Below, in pieces: positions 1-8,515 of a DNA stretch of 64,000 nucleotides. Both the position numbers and the translations under genes were made by a program. Origin of the DNA: Thiothrix winogradskyi (GTDB lineage: Bacteria > Pseudomonadota > Gammaproteobacteria > Thiotrichales > Thiotrichaceae); assembly GCF_021650935.1 (NCBI RefSeq), contig NZ_CP091244.1, forward strand, positions 310,001 through 374,000, written 5' to 3'. Below the pieces are notes generated by a model. The model worked only from the letters and a program-made list of their open reading frames with translations. It was not told where the DNA came from and ran no database searches. How positions within the stretch are numbered: the stretch's first letter is position 1; every line of letters begins with the position of its first letter.

Positions 1-540
1 CGGTGCCAGCGTCACGGTTTTGCCTTGCTGATCATCTTGCCAGTGTAATTGCGAATCTTGCACGCTTACGCCGGTAATCACCATGCCGCCCAGCAAACTG
101 GTCATGGCTTCGCCCGCACTGGCATTGGCTTTTGAGGAATTTTCCGGTAATAAATCTTGCCAGTTGGTTTTGCCGTTTTTATTGCGGTGTAAATTAAGCT
201 TTAAGCCTTGCAAGTGCACTTCGTTGATTTTGAGCTGTTGCTCCAGCAAGGGCAAGAACTGTACGGTGACTCGTGCACTATCGGTCTCAGCGAAAAGCTC
301 GTTCGCAAAGCCCTTGGCATTGCCGAGTTTCACCTGCCCCAATTGCAGCGCAATATCGGGATAAAACGACAAGTGAATGTCGCCGTCAATGTCGAGTTCG
401 CGCCCGGTCTGTTCCTTGACCAAAGCCGCGAGTTCCGGTTTGTAACGATTGGCATCAAATGTCAGCGCGAATACAGCAATTGCAGCCACAATCAGCAGCA
501 ATAACGCGAATAGCCAAGCGAGTGGGCGCAATAGTGGCAT
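1..540 (-). CDS. AsmA family protein (N-terminal part, cut by window edge)
   Basis: Reading from an ATG at 540, the protein has one N-terminal membrane segment (about residues 6-26) followed by DANRYKPELAALVKEQTGRELDIDGDI. This is the hallmark start of AsmA-type proteins, which are inner-membrane anchored with a large periplasmic part and act in outer-membrane lipid homeostasis. A good ribosome site (AAGGA, about 9 bases upstream) supports the start. About 180 codons are visible and the reading frame is open to base 1, so the C-terminus lies outside the window. It follows the sulfur globule gene by 49 bases on the same strand and may be co-transcribed. The family call comes from the N-terminal pattern only. 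Confidence 0.82.
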   Translation of the reverse strand, partial: MPLLRPLAWLFALLLLIVAAIAVFALTFDANRYKPELAALVKEQTGRELDIDGDIHLSFYPDIALQLGQVKLGNAKGFANELFAETDSARVTVQFLPLLEQQLKINEVHLQGLKLNLHRNKNGKTNWQDLLPENSSKANASAGEAMTSLLGGMVITGVSVQDSQLHWQDDQQGKTVTLAP

Positions 541-589
541 AAGAGTAGTCCTTTTCTGTAGCCTTTATTATATTGCCGCCCACTATAGC

Positions 590-1096
590 CTATTGGGCTG
601 GTGGCAGGTAGTAGCTAGGTGCTGGCGGATAGTACTGCTGCGGGTAATAAGTCGGGTAAGTTGGCGCGTACATTTGTTGTGGGTAGGGCGTGTAATAGCT
701 GTACGGGTAAACATACGGGTAACTGTATGCACCAGTATTAAGGCTATTATAAGCCGTGTTGTAAGCCGAACCGTAAGCATTGAATTGCTGATCTTGGTAT
801 TGCGCTGCATCGCCTTGACCTTGTGCACGGCTGTCAGCATTGAACATGCTGTTTGCTTTGGCACGGAAATTCAGGTCGAAATCCATATTAATGTCGGCTT
901 CGCCACGCCCGCGTGATTGCCCATTGGCATCGGTATTGCCATTGCCGTAAGTTTGCCCGACTGCATTGGCTTGGTGGGATTGTTCCTGACGGTTGTTGCC
1001 AAAAAAATTGCCCATGTCCCAGCCATCGAAAAAGTTAGCGGATGCGTTGCCAGCCAACAAGCTCAAAGCAGTGAAAATAATTATACGTGTGCTCAT
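590..1096 (-). CDS. Sulfur globule-type envelope protein
   Basis: 168 residues with a Sec signal peptide (MSTRIIIFTALSLLAGNASA, cleavage before NFF). A Gly/Asn/Arg-rich centre (NGQSRGRGEADINMDFDLNFRAKA) leads into a C-terminal third dominated by Tyr and Pro (YPYVYPYSYYTPYP and similar). Exported, Tyr/Gly/Pro-rich, low-complexity structural proteins of this build coat periplasmic sulfur inclusions in sulfur oxidisers. The start at 1096 is chosen over an in-frame ATG 51 bases upstream because AAGGAGA lies 8 bases before it and the signal peptide begins there. No enzymatic motif is present. The assignment is by composition and central motif; another secreted structural protein is possible. Confidence 0.6.
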   Translation of the reverse strand: MSTRIIIFTALSLLAGNASANFFDGWDMGNFFGNNRQEQSHQANAVGQTYGNGNTDANGQSRGRGEADINMDFDLNFRAKANSMFNADSRAQGQGDAAQYQDQQFNAYGSAYNTAYNSLNTGAYSYPYVYPYSYYTPYPQQMYAPTYPTYYPQQYYPPAPSYYLPPAQ

Positions 1097-1182
1097 GATG
1101 GTGTCTCCTTCTAGTGGTTTCACCAGTTTATACGCATTCATAAGCATTTGCTAATTTTCTTACATGGCTATTAACGAACGAC

Positions 1183-1575
1183 TTACCAGCTCTGCTTAAA
1201 CTTGTCGATCAGCCGCCGCTCACGCTTATCCGGCTTATGCAACCTGACATTCACCCCGTGCAAGCGCCGCTCCTCGATCACCGCCTCACGCTCTTCACGG
1301 TGATGTTCCGACTCGGCATACAGCAAGCGGGCTTCACTAGCAGGGCGGCGCTGTTCGTTCAAGCCTTGCACCGTAATTGTCCAAGTCTCAAAGCCCTTTT
1401 TGATGCGCAACTTGTCGCCGATACGGACTTGCCGCGAGGGTTTAACGCGCTCCTCATTTACCTGCACATGCCCGCCATCAATGGCTTCCACTGCCAGCGG
1501 GCGAGTTTTGAAAAACCGCGCTGCCCACAACCATTTATCAATGCGTTGGCTTACATTTTCTTCTTCAGCGGCCAT
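1183..1575 (-). CDS. hslR: Ribosome-associated heat-shock protein Hsp15 (S4 domain)
   Basis: 130 residues. An S4 RNA-binding domain occupies roughly residues 9-65 (RIDKWLWAARFFKTRPLAVEAIDGGHVQVN, then VKPSRQVRIGDKLRI), followed by a basic C-terminal tail (KPDKRERRLIDKFKQSW). This matches Hsp15, which binds free 50S subunits carrying a nascent chain and helps recycle stalled ribosomes. Length is typical. The start overlaps the 3' end of the ycgN-like gene by 25 bases, so the two are translationally linked. Confidence 0.9.
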   Translation of the reverse strand: MAAEEENVSQRIDKWLWAARFFKTRPLAVEAIDGGHVQVNEERVKPSRQVRIGDKLRIKKGFETWTITVQGLNEQRRPASEARLLYAESEHHREEREAVIEERRLHGVNVRLHKPDKRERRLIDKFKQSW

Positions 1576-2018
1576 GTAACGACCCTATCCTCCCACTCTT
1601 CTTCCTTCACCTCAGCGGCATAGGTAAACCGCCCGATCACCGATTGTTTCATGCGGTGAATGCTTTGTTTATCGCCCGACACCAGATGATGCCATGACGG
1701 TAGATTCTTGCCCTCGTGCAACAAACGGTAGGCGCAACTCGGTGGCATCCAATACAGCTCATCCAGATTATCCGGGGTTAAATGCAAACATTCCGGCACC
1801 AGCGTTTCACGATTCGCATAATCTTTGCACTGGCAAGTTTTACCGTCCAACAAATCACACGCCACATCGGTGTAATACACCGTGCTGTCTTCCTCGTCTT
1901 CGAGCTTAATCAGGCAGCATTTGGCGCAATGGTCGCAAATGCTTTCCCATTCCGCCTCATTCATCTCGGCAAGGCTTTTTTGTTTCCACCAAGGCGGGGT
2001 GCGGGCCTCACTTGTCAT
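1551..2018 (-). CDS. ycgN: YcgN-family cysteine cluster protein (UPF0260)
   Basis: 155 residues with the conserved cysteine pattern of UPF0260/YcgN: CDHCAKCC near residues 29-35, then CDLLDGKTCQCKDY, CLHL and the PPSCAYR segment. The cysteines suggest metal or Fe-S binding, but the family's biochemical role is not established. It lies in an operon-like minus-strand run, overlapping the lipoprotein gene upstream by 11 bases and hslR downstream by 25 bases. Confidence 0.9.
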   Translation of the reverse strand: MTSEARTPPWWKQKSLAEMNEAEWESICDHCAKCCLIKLEDEEDSTVYYTDVACDLLDGKTCQCKDYANRETLVPECLHLTPDNLDELYWMPPSCAYRLLHEGKNLPSWHHLVSGDKQSIHRMKQSVIGRFTYAAEVKEEEWEDRVVTWPLKKKM

Positions 2019-2685
2019 TATGCGGTTTTGCCTCCAGCAATTCCTGCTTCATCGCGGCGTAATCTTGCTGACCAGTGTAATAAAGAATCTCTTTACCGTC
2101 AGTATTCATCAAAATCGCCAAGCCTTTGCTGGGGTAAAACCAATAGTCGATTCCCGCCTGCAACGAGGCAGCACGTTCCTCCGGCTCACCGAATCGCGCC
2201 ACCACAATTTCAGGCTCGTAATTGATGACCGGCATGTAAATTAAACGCTGTACCCGCAAATCATTGGCAATTTTCACATCTGCTTCCGCCAAGGTGTGTT
2301 TCCACTGCCCACTCGCCATGCCTTCGCGCTTAGTAGTATTGGTTTGAAAACTGTCCAACTGCGCAGGCGTGGCTTGCAATTCGGCAATGATTTTGGCTTC
2401 AAACAAGCCTATCCGTTTCGTACCAAAATACGCTTCAAGCGTGCGTTTACCGCTTTCATGCGCAAATACCGCCATTTCAGGGAAGCTTTGCAAACGATTG
2501 ATAACATCTTTCAGCGTGGCTTTACCAATGTCCAACTGGAACACCTGCGTATTGCCTTCGGCAGTGTTAGTCACTTGCCAAGGCAAATTATCGGGTTGTT
2601 GGGGAGGCGAGTCGCAGCCAGTCATACCAAGCGTCAGAGCAAGCAGGCTGGCAGCAAGAAGGTGTTTCATATCAAACATTTTCAT
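2008..2685 (-). CDS. Hypothetical lipoprotein
   Basis: 225 residues. An N-terminal hydrophobic stretch ends in a lipobox-like LGMTGC (Cys24), so a lipid-anchored periplasmic protein is expected. The mature part has no motif I recognise. The first ATG (2685) overlaps the stop of the acyltransferase gene in an ATGA arrangement, which argues for translational coupling and this start; a second ATG five codons in is the alternative. Function unknown. It could belong to the acyl-carrier cassette upstream or only share its transcript. Confidence 0.75.
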   Translation of the reverse strand: MKMFDMKHLLAASLLALTLGMTGCDSPPQQPDNLPWQVTNTAEGNTQVFQLDIGKATLKDVINRLQSFPEMAVFAHESGKRTLEAYFGTKRIGLFEAKIIAELQATPAQLDSFQTNTTKREGMASGQWKHTLAEADVKIANDLRVQRLIYMPVINYEPEIVVARFGEPEERAASLQAGIDYWFYPSKGLAILMNTDGKEILYYTGQQDYAAMKQELLEAKPHNDK

Positions 2686-3365
2686 GCTTGCTTATCAGCT
2701 TCAGCGACTGGAAACCGTTCTTTCACTTTACGAGCAGGATTCCCTGAAACAAAGCTATTGGCTTTGATTGGACTCATGACAATGGAATAAGGCGCAACAA
2801 AGCATTCGTCTTCGATAGTCACTGCGGGCAACACAACAGCACCCAAACCAATACCCACGTTATTACCGATCACGATCGGTGCGGATAACTGTGCCAATTC
2901 CCCACCCCAGCTATAACACACGCGCCGCTCTGGATTCGCCGAATCAGTAGGCAAATTGGTCAATGAATAAATTTTTGCACCAGAACCTGTACCGCAATCA
3001 TTCCCAATCTGCACGCCGCCGTGCGCCTGAATCAAGGAGAACGGGGTAATATGCACATTATTACCCACGTGCAATTCACCAACTTCGTGTTGATAATTCG
3101 GATTCTCCAACACTTTCGCCCCTTGTTCTAAGGGCACTTTGCCCGCCATTAGGATGCAATAGCGGTCAATCCACACGTTATCCCCTAGGTGAATATCCCT
3201 AGCGCCCTGAATAATCACTCCCTCATCAATGACGAGGTTTTTTCCACAACTGCCAAAACGACGGCTGTAATACCAAGAACGTACTGTACGCCCAGCAGAA
3301 CCACCCAATGGGCGAATCATGCTTCTCAGTAAATTATCAAAAAATAATGCGATCGACTTCAACAT
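2682..3365 (-). CDS. Left-handed beta-helix (hexapeptide repeat) acyltransferase
   Basis: 227 residues with irregular [LIV]-G-x-x-x-x hexapeptide repeats from about residue 40 to 200 (VIDEGVIIQGARDIHLGDNVWIDRYC, ELHVGNNVHITPFSLIQ, VQIGNDCGTGSGAKI, IVIGNNVGIGLGAVVLPAVTIEDECFVAPYSIV) and a C-terminal VSGNPARKV signature, as in WbbJ/maltose acetyltransferase-type enzymes that acylate sugars. It lies directly downstream of the MaoC-SDR fusion, ACP and FkbH-like genes. I infer that it transfers the acyl group built on that carrier to a glycan or other acceptor. Donor and acceptor cannot be read from sequence. Confidence 0.82.
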   Translation of the reverse strand: MLKSIALFFDNLLRSMIRPLGGSAGRTVRSWYYSRRFGSCGKNLVIDEGVIIQGARDIHLGDNVWIDRYCILMAGKVPLEQGAKVLENPNYQHEVGELHVGNNVHITPFSLIQAHGGVQIGNDCGTGSGAKIYSLTNLPTDSANPERRVCYSWGGELAQLSAPIVIGNNVGIGLGAVVLPAVTIEDECFVAPYSIVMSPIKANSFVSGNPARKVKERFPVAEADKQA

Positions 3366-3397
3366 GAATAATCCTATTTCTAATAGCGATGGGGAAA

Positions 3398-4579
3398 CTA
3401 GGACATTACTTGTCCGCCGTTCACGCGAATCGTTTCCCCAGTCAAATAATCGGACTGACGCGAGGCCAGAAAAGCCACGACACCCGCCACGTCATCGGGC
3501 TTGGCAATGCGCCGCAAGGGTACACGCGCTGCCGCCATTAAGCGGATACGTTCCGGCACTTCTGCTAACTGTGCGGTATCGGTCATACCGGGCGCAACCA
3601 TATTTACTCGAATGCCTTTCGGGGACAGCTCAATCGCCAGCGCATGGCTAAAGCCATCCAACGCAGCCTTGGCAGTAATAAACGGCAACAAATTCCCCAT
3701 CGGCGCTTCAATCAATTGCGCACTGATGTGGATAATTTTGCCGTAATTTGCCACTTCCATCTGTGGGGTAACATGACGCACCAAATGGAATGCACCTTGC
3801 AAGGCAGTCTGTAAGTGCGCCTCAAAATCCTTCCACTGCACATCTTCCCAGCGAATCGCTGCCATTGGTGCCGTGGTACAATTGACCAACACCGTAATAT
3901 TACCCAAATGCCGCTGCACATAATGCGCCATATTGGCAACCGCAGCTTCATTACGAATATCCGCTGCCACCATTACCGCTTTTTGCCCCGCAGCTTCAAC
4001 ATCCCGCATGACGGATTCAGCATTCGCCACTTGGGTGAAATAGTGAACTGCCACATCAAAACCCGCAGCCGCAAGGTGACGGCATACCGCGCCACCAATG
4101 CCGCCCGAACCGCCAACCACCAATGCCACCGGACGTGGGGGTTCCGGCTCGATACTGGTATCGTCCTCAAACTCCACGACTTTGATTTTCGCCACACCTG
4201 TGGTGACTTTTTGACGGTGTTGATTGAAAATATCGGTTTGCAACTCAATGACTTGCATCCGATCAATCTTACGCAACACCTCTGCCCGCACCGTTAGGGT
4301 ATCGCCCACCCTAACCGGCAACAGGAATTCCAGATTTTGAGCAAACCACAACGCGCCATCACCCGGCAAGCGCGTGCCGATAATGGTGGAGATAAACGAT
4401 ACACCCAACATGCCGTGAGCAACCGGCTTTTTAAAACTGGTGCGGGCAGCGTAAGTGGGGTCAACGTGCAAGCGATTATCGTCGCCGCTCAATTCCACAA
4501 AACGTTCCAGATCTTTATCTGTTACGACATGCTCCAGCTCGGCAACTTGCCCGACTAGAATTTCATCAAAACGCGCCAT
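3398..4579 (-). CDS. MaoC-type hydratase fused to short-chain dehydrogenase/reductase
   Basis: 393 residues. Residues 1-140 form a MaoC-like hot-dog hydratase with the D-x4-H active-site pattern (Asp33-His38 in SGDDNRLHVD). Residues 150-393 are an SDR domain with the nucleotide-binding glycine motif VVGGSGGIGG (about 154-163), Ser286 and Lys304. The position of the catalytic Tyr is Phe300 (LLPFITAKAAL), so the reductase half may be inactive or altered. The fusion suggests dehydration/hydration plus reduction of an acyl-ACP intermediate. It sits between the ACP and acyltransferase genes with short gaps. The domain calls are secure; the substrate is unknown. Confidence 0.85.
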   Translation of the reverse strand: MARFDEILVGQVAELEHVVTDKDLERFVELSGDDNRLHVDPTYAARTSFKKPVAHGMLGVSFISTIIGTRLPGDGALWFAQNLEFLLPVRVGDTLTVRAEVLRKIDRMQVIELQTDIFNQHRQKVTTGVAKIKVVEFEDDTSIEPEPPRPVALVVGGSGGIGGAVCRHLAAAGFDVAVHYFTQVANAESVMRDVEAAGQKAVMVAADIRNEAAVANMAHYVQRHLGNITVLVNCTTAPMAAIRWEDVQWKDFEAHLQTALQGAFHLVRHVTPQMEVANYGKIIHISAQLIEAPMGNLLPFITAKAALDGFSHALAIELSPKGIRVNMVAPGMTDTAQLAEVPERIRLMAAARVPLRRIAKPDDVAGVVAFLASRQSDYLTGETIRVNGGQVMS

Positions 4580-4614
4580 GCCCGCCCCTTCTATTGCTCA
4601 ATGACTTCATGAGA

Positions 4615-4905
4615 TTAATAATAGCTAAACAAACCATCATCAGCCGGTGCTGACGTTTCATTCTCACACTTATATAAAGTCAACGCCACAATATCAGCCG
4701 CCGTTTCCAACTGGGCAAACTCTTCTTCGGTATAGCGAATATTGAACTCTTCCTCCAACAGCAGCAGGATCTCCACCTGCTTGAGTGAATCCCAGTCCTT
4801 GCGACCGCTCATGCTTAACCATACGCCTTCATCAGCGGCAACCGGTTTACCCAAAATAGCGACCAGCGCCTGCTTCAGGGTATCCTTGATTTTTTGTGAA
4901 TCCAT
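4615..4905 (-). CDS. Acyl carrier protein
   Basis: 96 residues, acidic and helical, with the DSL phosphopantetheine attachment motif (RKDWDSLKQVEILLLLEEEF, Ser near residue 40). The C-terminal tail (about residues 80-96) is longer than in fatty-acid-synthesis ACPs. It starts 6 bases after the FkbH-like gene, so the two are translated together, as expected for an FkbH enzyme that loads a three-carbon unit onto a dedicated carrier. Confidence 0.87.
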   Translation of the reverse strand: MDSQKIKDTLKQALVAILGKPVAADEGVWLSMSGRKDWDSLKQVEILLLLEEEFNIRYTEEEFAQLETAADIVALTLYKCENETSAPADDGLFSYY

Positions 4906-4911
4906 GTCTTG

Positions 4912-6591
4912 TTATTCCTCAATTAATTGGACGCTTTGTACAGGCGTAAACTGTTCAAGGGTTTGTCTAGGGATGCCATTCAGCCCTTCTTGAACGGCAT
5001 CAGGGGCTACTTGCAAATACCCTGCCAACCATGCCTGCGCGGGTTGGTTACGTGGGCCGTGTTGCACGCGGAAACACACTTGTTCACAGGTCTGAAACTG
5101 CGGCAAATGACGAATCGTCCACAACACAATGGTATCTTCCAATTGACGCCCCAAGGCGCGGCAACTGATGCACAGCTCCTCAATGATGAGTAAATCACCA
5201 TGACGCTCAGCCACAATGACCGCAATGATACCACTATCTGATAAGCGGTCTTTCAATTGCACGCAAGCGACAGCAGAATTTTCACTGTTATAGCGCTCGG
5301 TCAACTCGGACAAACTAAACCGGCGCATCGCCAAGTTAAACTGGTTGGTTTTCTTACACAAATCAGCCAAACGTGACAAATGTTCTTGCGGCGATTGGTT
5401 GAACACCAGCGTCACCTGCAAATTGCGCAAATATTCCTCTGGATCAGTGACTTCCGTCAGCAACGCCTCACGCAAGGCATTGGCTTTCATATCCTGATTG
5501 CGCTTGACATCATCAGCGGTTACTTTCCAACGCCATAGCGCGGGGTAATACTCAAGCGCCCGACGGGTCAACTCAGCATTTTCATGTGCATGAATCGCGT
5601 GTACTTGGGGCAATTGGCTGGTCACATCGGCAAGTTCACCGATATTATCATCGACGAATAGCACCGCATCAGGGGAAATTCGCAATGCTTGTGCCACCCG
5701 TGCAATCGCACTGGCTTTACTCCCCCACGACACTTCGGTTGCCGCAAAATCATCCCATTTCAGCGGGAAATCGTCACGTTGTGCAAACAGGTCTTCCACA
5801 TCCACCCGCTCATTGCGTGAGACGAGTGCGAGGAAAATACCTTTTTTCTGCAACGCTTTAACGGATTCTTGCAAGGCTTTGTGCTGCGGGGTTAATTCCA
5901 CCCCTTGGATACCGTCTTCGCCCAAAATACCCTTGTGCAAGGTATTATCCAAATCCAATGCCAATGCTTTAATCGGTGGTGATAACGCCGCTGGCAACCA
6001 ATGGCAAGCCAATTTACGTGCCAATAACGGCTGCGCGGCATTGCTAACGGGAGAACCAGTTGCCACGGCAATCCGCATATCCAGCAATTCCACCCCAGCT
6101 TCGGCGCACACGCTACCAATATCCGCAAAGTAAATATCCGGCAAAGTATCGACCAGCGCTTGCATCCTCTGGTATTGCTCCGCGTTTTGCAGCCAAGTCG
6201 CCACAATAATCGGCACGTTTGATGCTGCACGTAACACGCTTAAGCGCGTCAACAGCCATTCACTCCAAGCCGCAAAATCGGTATTCGCCAAATAACGGCT
6301 GCTGTCTAACCACAACAATTCCAGATCAGCGGCTTCGCGCCCCGCAAACATCAAGGAATCGTCATAATCACCGAAGTTAAACGCCACTTGCCAACGCCCA
6401 AACGCAAAATACGGTTGCGCCAAACTCACGATGGACTCCAAGGCATGGTTGCGCCAAACGTTTACGCTGACCGCACGATTTTGCGCATCCCCTAAACTCA
6501 GTTGCTGCAAAGACAAACGGGTAGGTCGCGCCGCAAACAACGTCGGCTGACTTTCCATCCGTTTGATAGTTAAAGACATTTCAGGAACCAT
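4912..6591 (-). CDS. FkbH-like HAD-IIIC family synthase
   Basis: About 559 residues. An N-terminal SGNH-like region is followed by a HAD-IIIC core with motif I LALDLDNTLHKGILGEDG (near residue 210), motif II LVSRNE and VLFVDDN, then a GNAT-like C-terminal domain (NQFNLAMRRFSLSEL, ISCRALGRQLED). FkbH proteins take a phosphoglycerate-type three-carbon unit, dephosphorylate it and load it on an ACP. I prefer ATG 6591, which has GGAG 8-9 bases upstream; a GTG at 6630 in frame is possible. It is first in the run FkbH-ACP-MaoC/SDR-acyltransferase, so its promoter is expected in 6592-6790. Confidence 0.86.
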   Translation of the reverse strand: MVPEMSLTIKRMESQPTLFAARPTRLSLQQLSLGDAQNRAVSVNVWRNHALESIVSLAQPYFAFGRWQVAFNFGDYDDSLMFAGREAADLELLWLDSSRYLANTDFAAWSEWLLTRLSVLRAASNVPIIVATWLQNAEQYQRMQALVDTLPDIYFADIGSVCAEAGVELLDMRIAVATGSPVSNAAQPLLARKLACHWLPAALSPPIKALALDLDNTLHKGILGEDGIQGVELTPQHKALQESVKALQKKGIFLALVSRNERVDVEDLFAQRDDFPLKWDDFAATEVSWGSKASAIARVAQALRISPDAVLFVDDNIGELADVTSQLPQVHAIHAHENAELTRRALEYYPALWRWKVTADDVKRNQDMKANALREALLTEVTDPEEYLRNLQVTLVFNQSPQEHLSRLADLCKKTNQFNLAMRRFSLSELTERYNSENSAVACVQLKDRLSDSGIIAVIVAERHGDLLIIEELCISCRALGRQLEDTIVLWTIRHLPQFQTCEQVCFRVQHGPRNQPAQAWLAGYLQVAPDAVQEGLNGIPRQTLEQFTPVQSVQLIEE

Positions 6592-6792
6592 TACATCCCG
6601 CTCCAGACAAATTTCATCAAGTATTGACACTTTTTAACATACACCCCGCTACCTTACCTGATTGTCAGGATGTAGCAACAGAATGACCCGATCAACTGTC
6701 ATAAGGGGCTTTATGGACAAATGACGCTCGTTTATTATAAGTGGCGGTCAGCGCTTCAGCAACAAACTGCTTCTCTATATAGAAGCCCCCAT

Positions 6793-7230
6793 TCAAACTT
6801 GCAACCAGAATGTCACCGGACCATCGTTTATCAAAGACACCTGCATATCCGCCGCAAACACCCCGGTTTGCACCGTCAACAACTGCTGCCGCGCCTGTGC
6901 CGTGAAATAGTTAAACAGTGCCGCACCTTGAGCAGGCGGGGCAGCAGGCGTAAAACTGGGGCGCATCCCCTTACGGGTATCAGCGGGCAAAGTAAATTGC
7001 GGCACGATCAGCAACCCACCGTTGATTTCACGTAACGAAAGATTCATTTTCCCTTGTGCATCGGGAAAAATGCGGTAGCCCAATACCCGTTCCAGTAAAC
7101 GCCCTGCCTGTGCCTCGGTGTCCGCTTTTTCCACACCCAGCAATAACAGAATGCCGCGATCAATCTGACCAACGGTAACGCCATCAATCGCCACTTGCGC
7201 CTGAGATACGCGCTGTATCAAGCCAATCAT
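6793..7230 (-). CDS. dtd: D-aminoacyl-tRNA deacylase
   Basis: 145 residues with all DTD signatures: MIGLIQRVSQAQVAIDG at the N-terminus, the ILLLLGVEKADTE segment, GGLLIVPQFTLPADTRKGMRPSF (the SQFTLxA box with PQ at the usual SQ position) and the NDGPVTFWLQV C-terminus with the Gly-cisPro element. It hydrolyses D-aminoacyl-tRNA and clears mischarged glycyl-tRNA in the cytosol. Its start overlaps the pip stop by 4 bases (ATGA), indicating an operon with pip. Confidence 0.95.
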   Translation of the reverse strand: MIGLIQRVSQAQVAIDGVTVGQIDRGILLLLGVEKADTEAQAGRLLERVLGYRIFPDAQGKMNLSLREINGGLLIVPQFTLPADTRKGMRPSFTPAAPPAQGAALFNYFTAQARQQLLTVQTGVFAADMQVSLINDGPVTFWLQV

Positions 7231-8183
7231 GCCAAATAATCCACCAATGCATCGGTGGCTTGCACCAATGCTTGCTGAATCAACGCTTCACTCGCCGCAT
7301 GACCGCTGTCAGGAATCACGTGAAAATCCGCATTAGGCCACGCCTGATGCAGCGCAAATGCCTGCTCCAATGGGCAAATCATATCGTAACGCCCGTGAAT
7401 AATACTGCCCGGCAAATGCGCAATCCGATGCACATTTGCCAACAGTTGATTCGGCTCCAAGAAGCCCTTATTGATGAAATAATGTGCCTCAATTCGCGCC
7501 ACACTCATCGCAGTATAAGGGTCGGTGAAATGGGACAACACACTCTCTTTCTGTTGCAAATTAGCGCAACGCGCCTCCCACGTTGACCAAGCTTTAGCCG
7601 CCTGCATTCGCGCAATTTCGTTTTCGCCCGTCAAACGCCGGTAATACGCCGCCACCATATCGCCGCGTTCCGCTTCGGGAATCGGCGCGAGATAATCGTG
7701 CCAATAATCGGGGTAAATACGCTCAATTCCCTGCCCCACTTGGTAAAACCAATCAATATCCCGTGGGCGACACAGAAAAATACCGCGCAAAATCATACCA
7801 CTCACCCGCGCCGGGTGGGATTCCGCATACGCCAGCGCCAAGGTCGACCCCCACGAACCGCCAAACAATACCCACTGATCAATCCCCAAATGTTCACGGA
7901 GCAATTCCATATCCGCGACCAAATCCCACGTCGTATTGCGTTCCAAAGAAGCATGAGGCTTAGAACGCCCACAACCGCGCTGGTCAAACAAGATAATGCG
8001 GTACAAATTCGGGTCGAAAAATTGCCGATGCCAAGGCTCACAACCCGAACCGGGGCCACCGTGCAAGAACACCACTGGCAAACCGTCCGGCACGCCGCAT
8101 TCTTCCACATAAAGTTCATGCACATCATCCACCTTCAGGTAAAAATGATGGTTATCACGGATCGGGGGGTAAAGCGCACTCAC
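7227..8183 (-). CDS. pip: Proline iminopeptidase (prolyl aminopeptidase)
   Basis: About 318 residues, alpha/beta hydrolase fold. It shows the oxyanion HGGPGSG, FDQRGCGRS, the nucleophile elbow GGSWGSTLAL, and an acid/His pair in HGRYDMICP and DSGHAASE. It cleaves N-terminal proline from peptides. The frame is open to 8363, but the conserved family start (ALYPPIRD) lies just after a GTG at 8183 that has AAGGAG at the right distance. The mobile element is inserted about 85 bases upstream of this start, so the native promoter may be affected. Confidence 0.93.
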   Translation of the reverse strand: MSALYPPIRDNHHFYLKVDDVHELYVEECGVPDGLPVVFLHGGPGSGCEPWHRQFFDPNLYRIILFDQRGCGRSKPHASLERNTTWDLVADMELLREHLGIDQWVLFGGSWGSTLALAYAESHPARVSGMILRGIFLCRPRDIDWFYQVGQGIERIYPDYWHDYLAPIPEAERGDMVAAYYRRLTGENEIARMQAAKAWSTWEARCANLQQKESVLSHFTDPYTAMSVARIEAHYFINKGFLEPNQLLANVHRIAHLPGSIIHGRYDMICPLEQAFALHQAWPNADFHVIPDSGHAASEALIQQALVQATDALVDYLA

Positions 8184-8267
8184 GCCATTCTTCTCCTTAG
8201 GTTTAAGCAATTGCTGACAGCATCGACCTAGTATAAAAGAAAATTCTCTGTCAGGTTTGTTGTATAT

Positions 8268-8282
8268 CGGTGTAGCATACGC
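8268..8282. repeat. Left attachment-site repeat (attL core)
   Basis: CGGTGTAGCATACGC, identical to 20720-20734, with flanking bases that differ on both sides. Its partner lies 80 bases past the integrase gene, the usual position of a tyrosine-recombinase core site. It lies in the intergenic region upstream of pip and not in a tRNA gene. Confidence 0.8.
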
Positions 8283-8433
8283 GCTTATCCCTATATTCCC
8301 CTTAAATATCAATAACTTATTATAAAAATACGCCTCAAAAAACACTGTAAAACTTACATTCACGCATTAACAAAAACAGACACTTGTGTGATTTTTTACA
8401 AATGGTTCTGCCCTGAATTCCAGCCAATCACCC

Positions 8434-8461
8434 TGTACTAAAACTTACAATATTTAGTACA
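8434..8461. promoter_or_regulatory. Candidate resolvase crossover site (res site I-like)
   Basis: A 28-bp palindrome made of TGTACTAAA and TTTAGTACA arms around a 10-bp spacer, located about 190 bases upstream of the resolvase start. The 28-bp length with 9-bp inverted arms is the layout of crossover site I in Tn3/gamma-delta-type res regions. Function is inferred from geometry and neighbourhood. Confidence 0.6.
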
Positions 8462-8515
8462 CATCAAGAAAGTTTGTATCAGTGCGTAGAATGCGGGTTC
8501 AAGCCGTGTCATGAC

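Noticed and set aside
8184..8363. N-terminal extension of pip by 60 codons
   Set aside because: The extension crosses the attachment repeat and lacks family similarity; GTG 8183 has AAGGAG and starts the conserved region.
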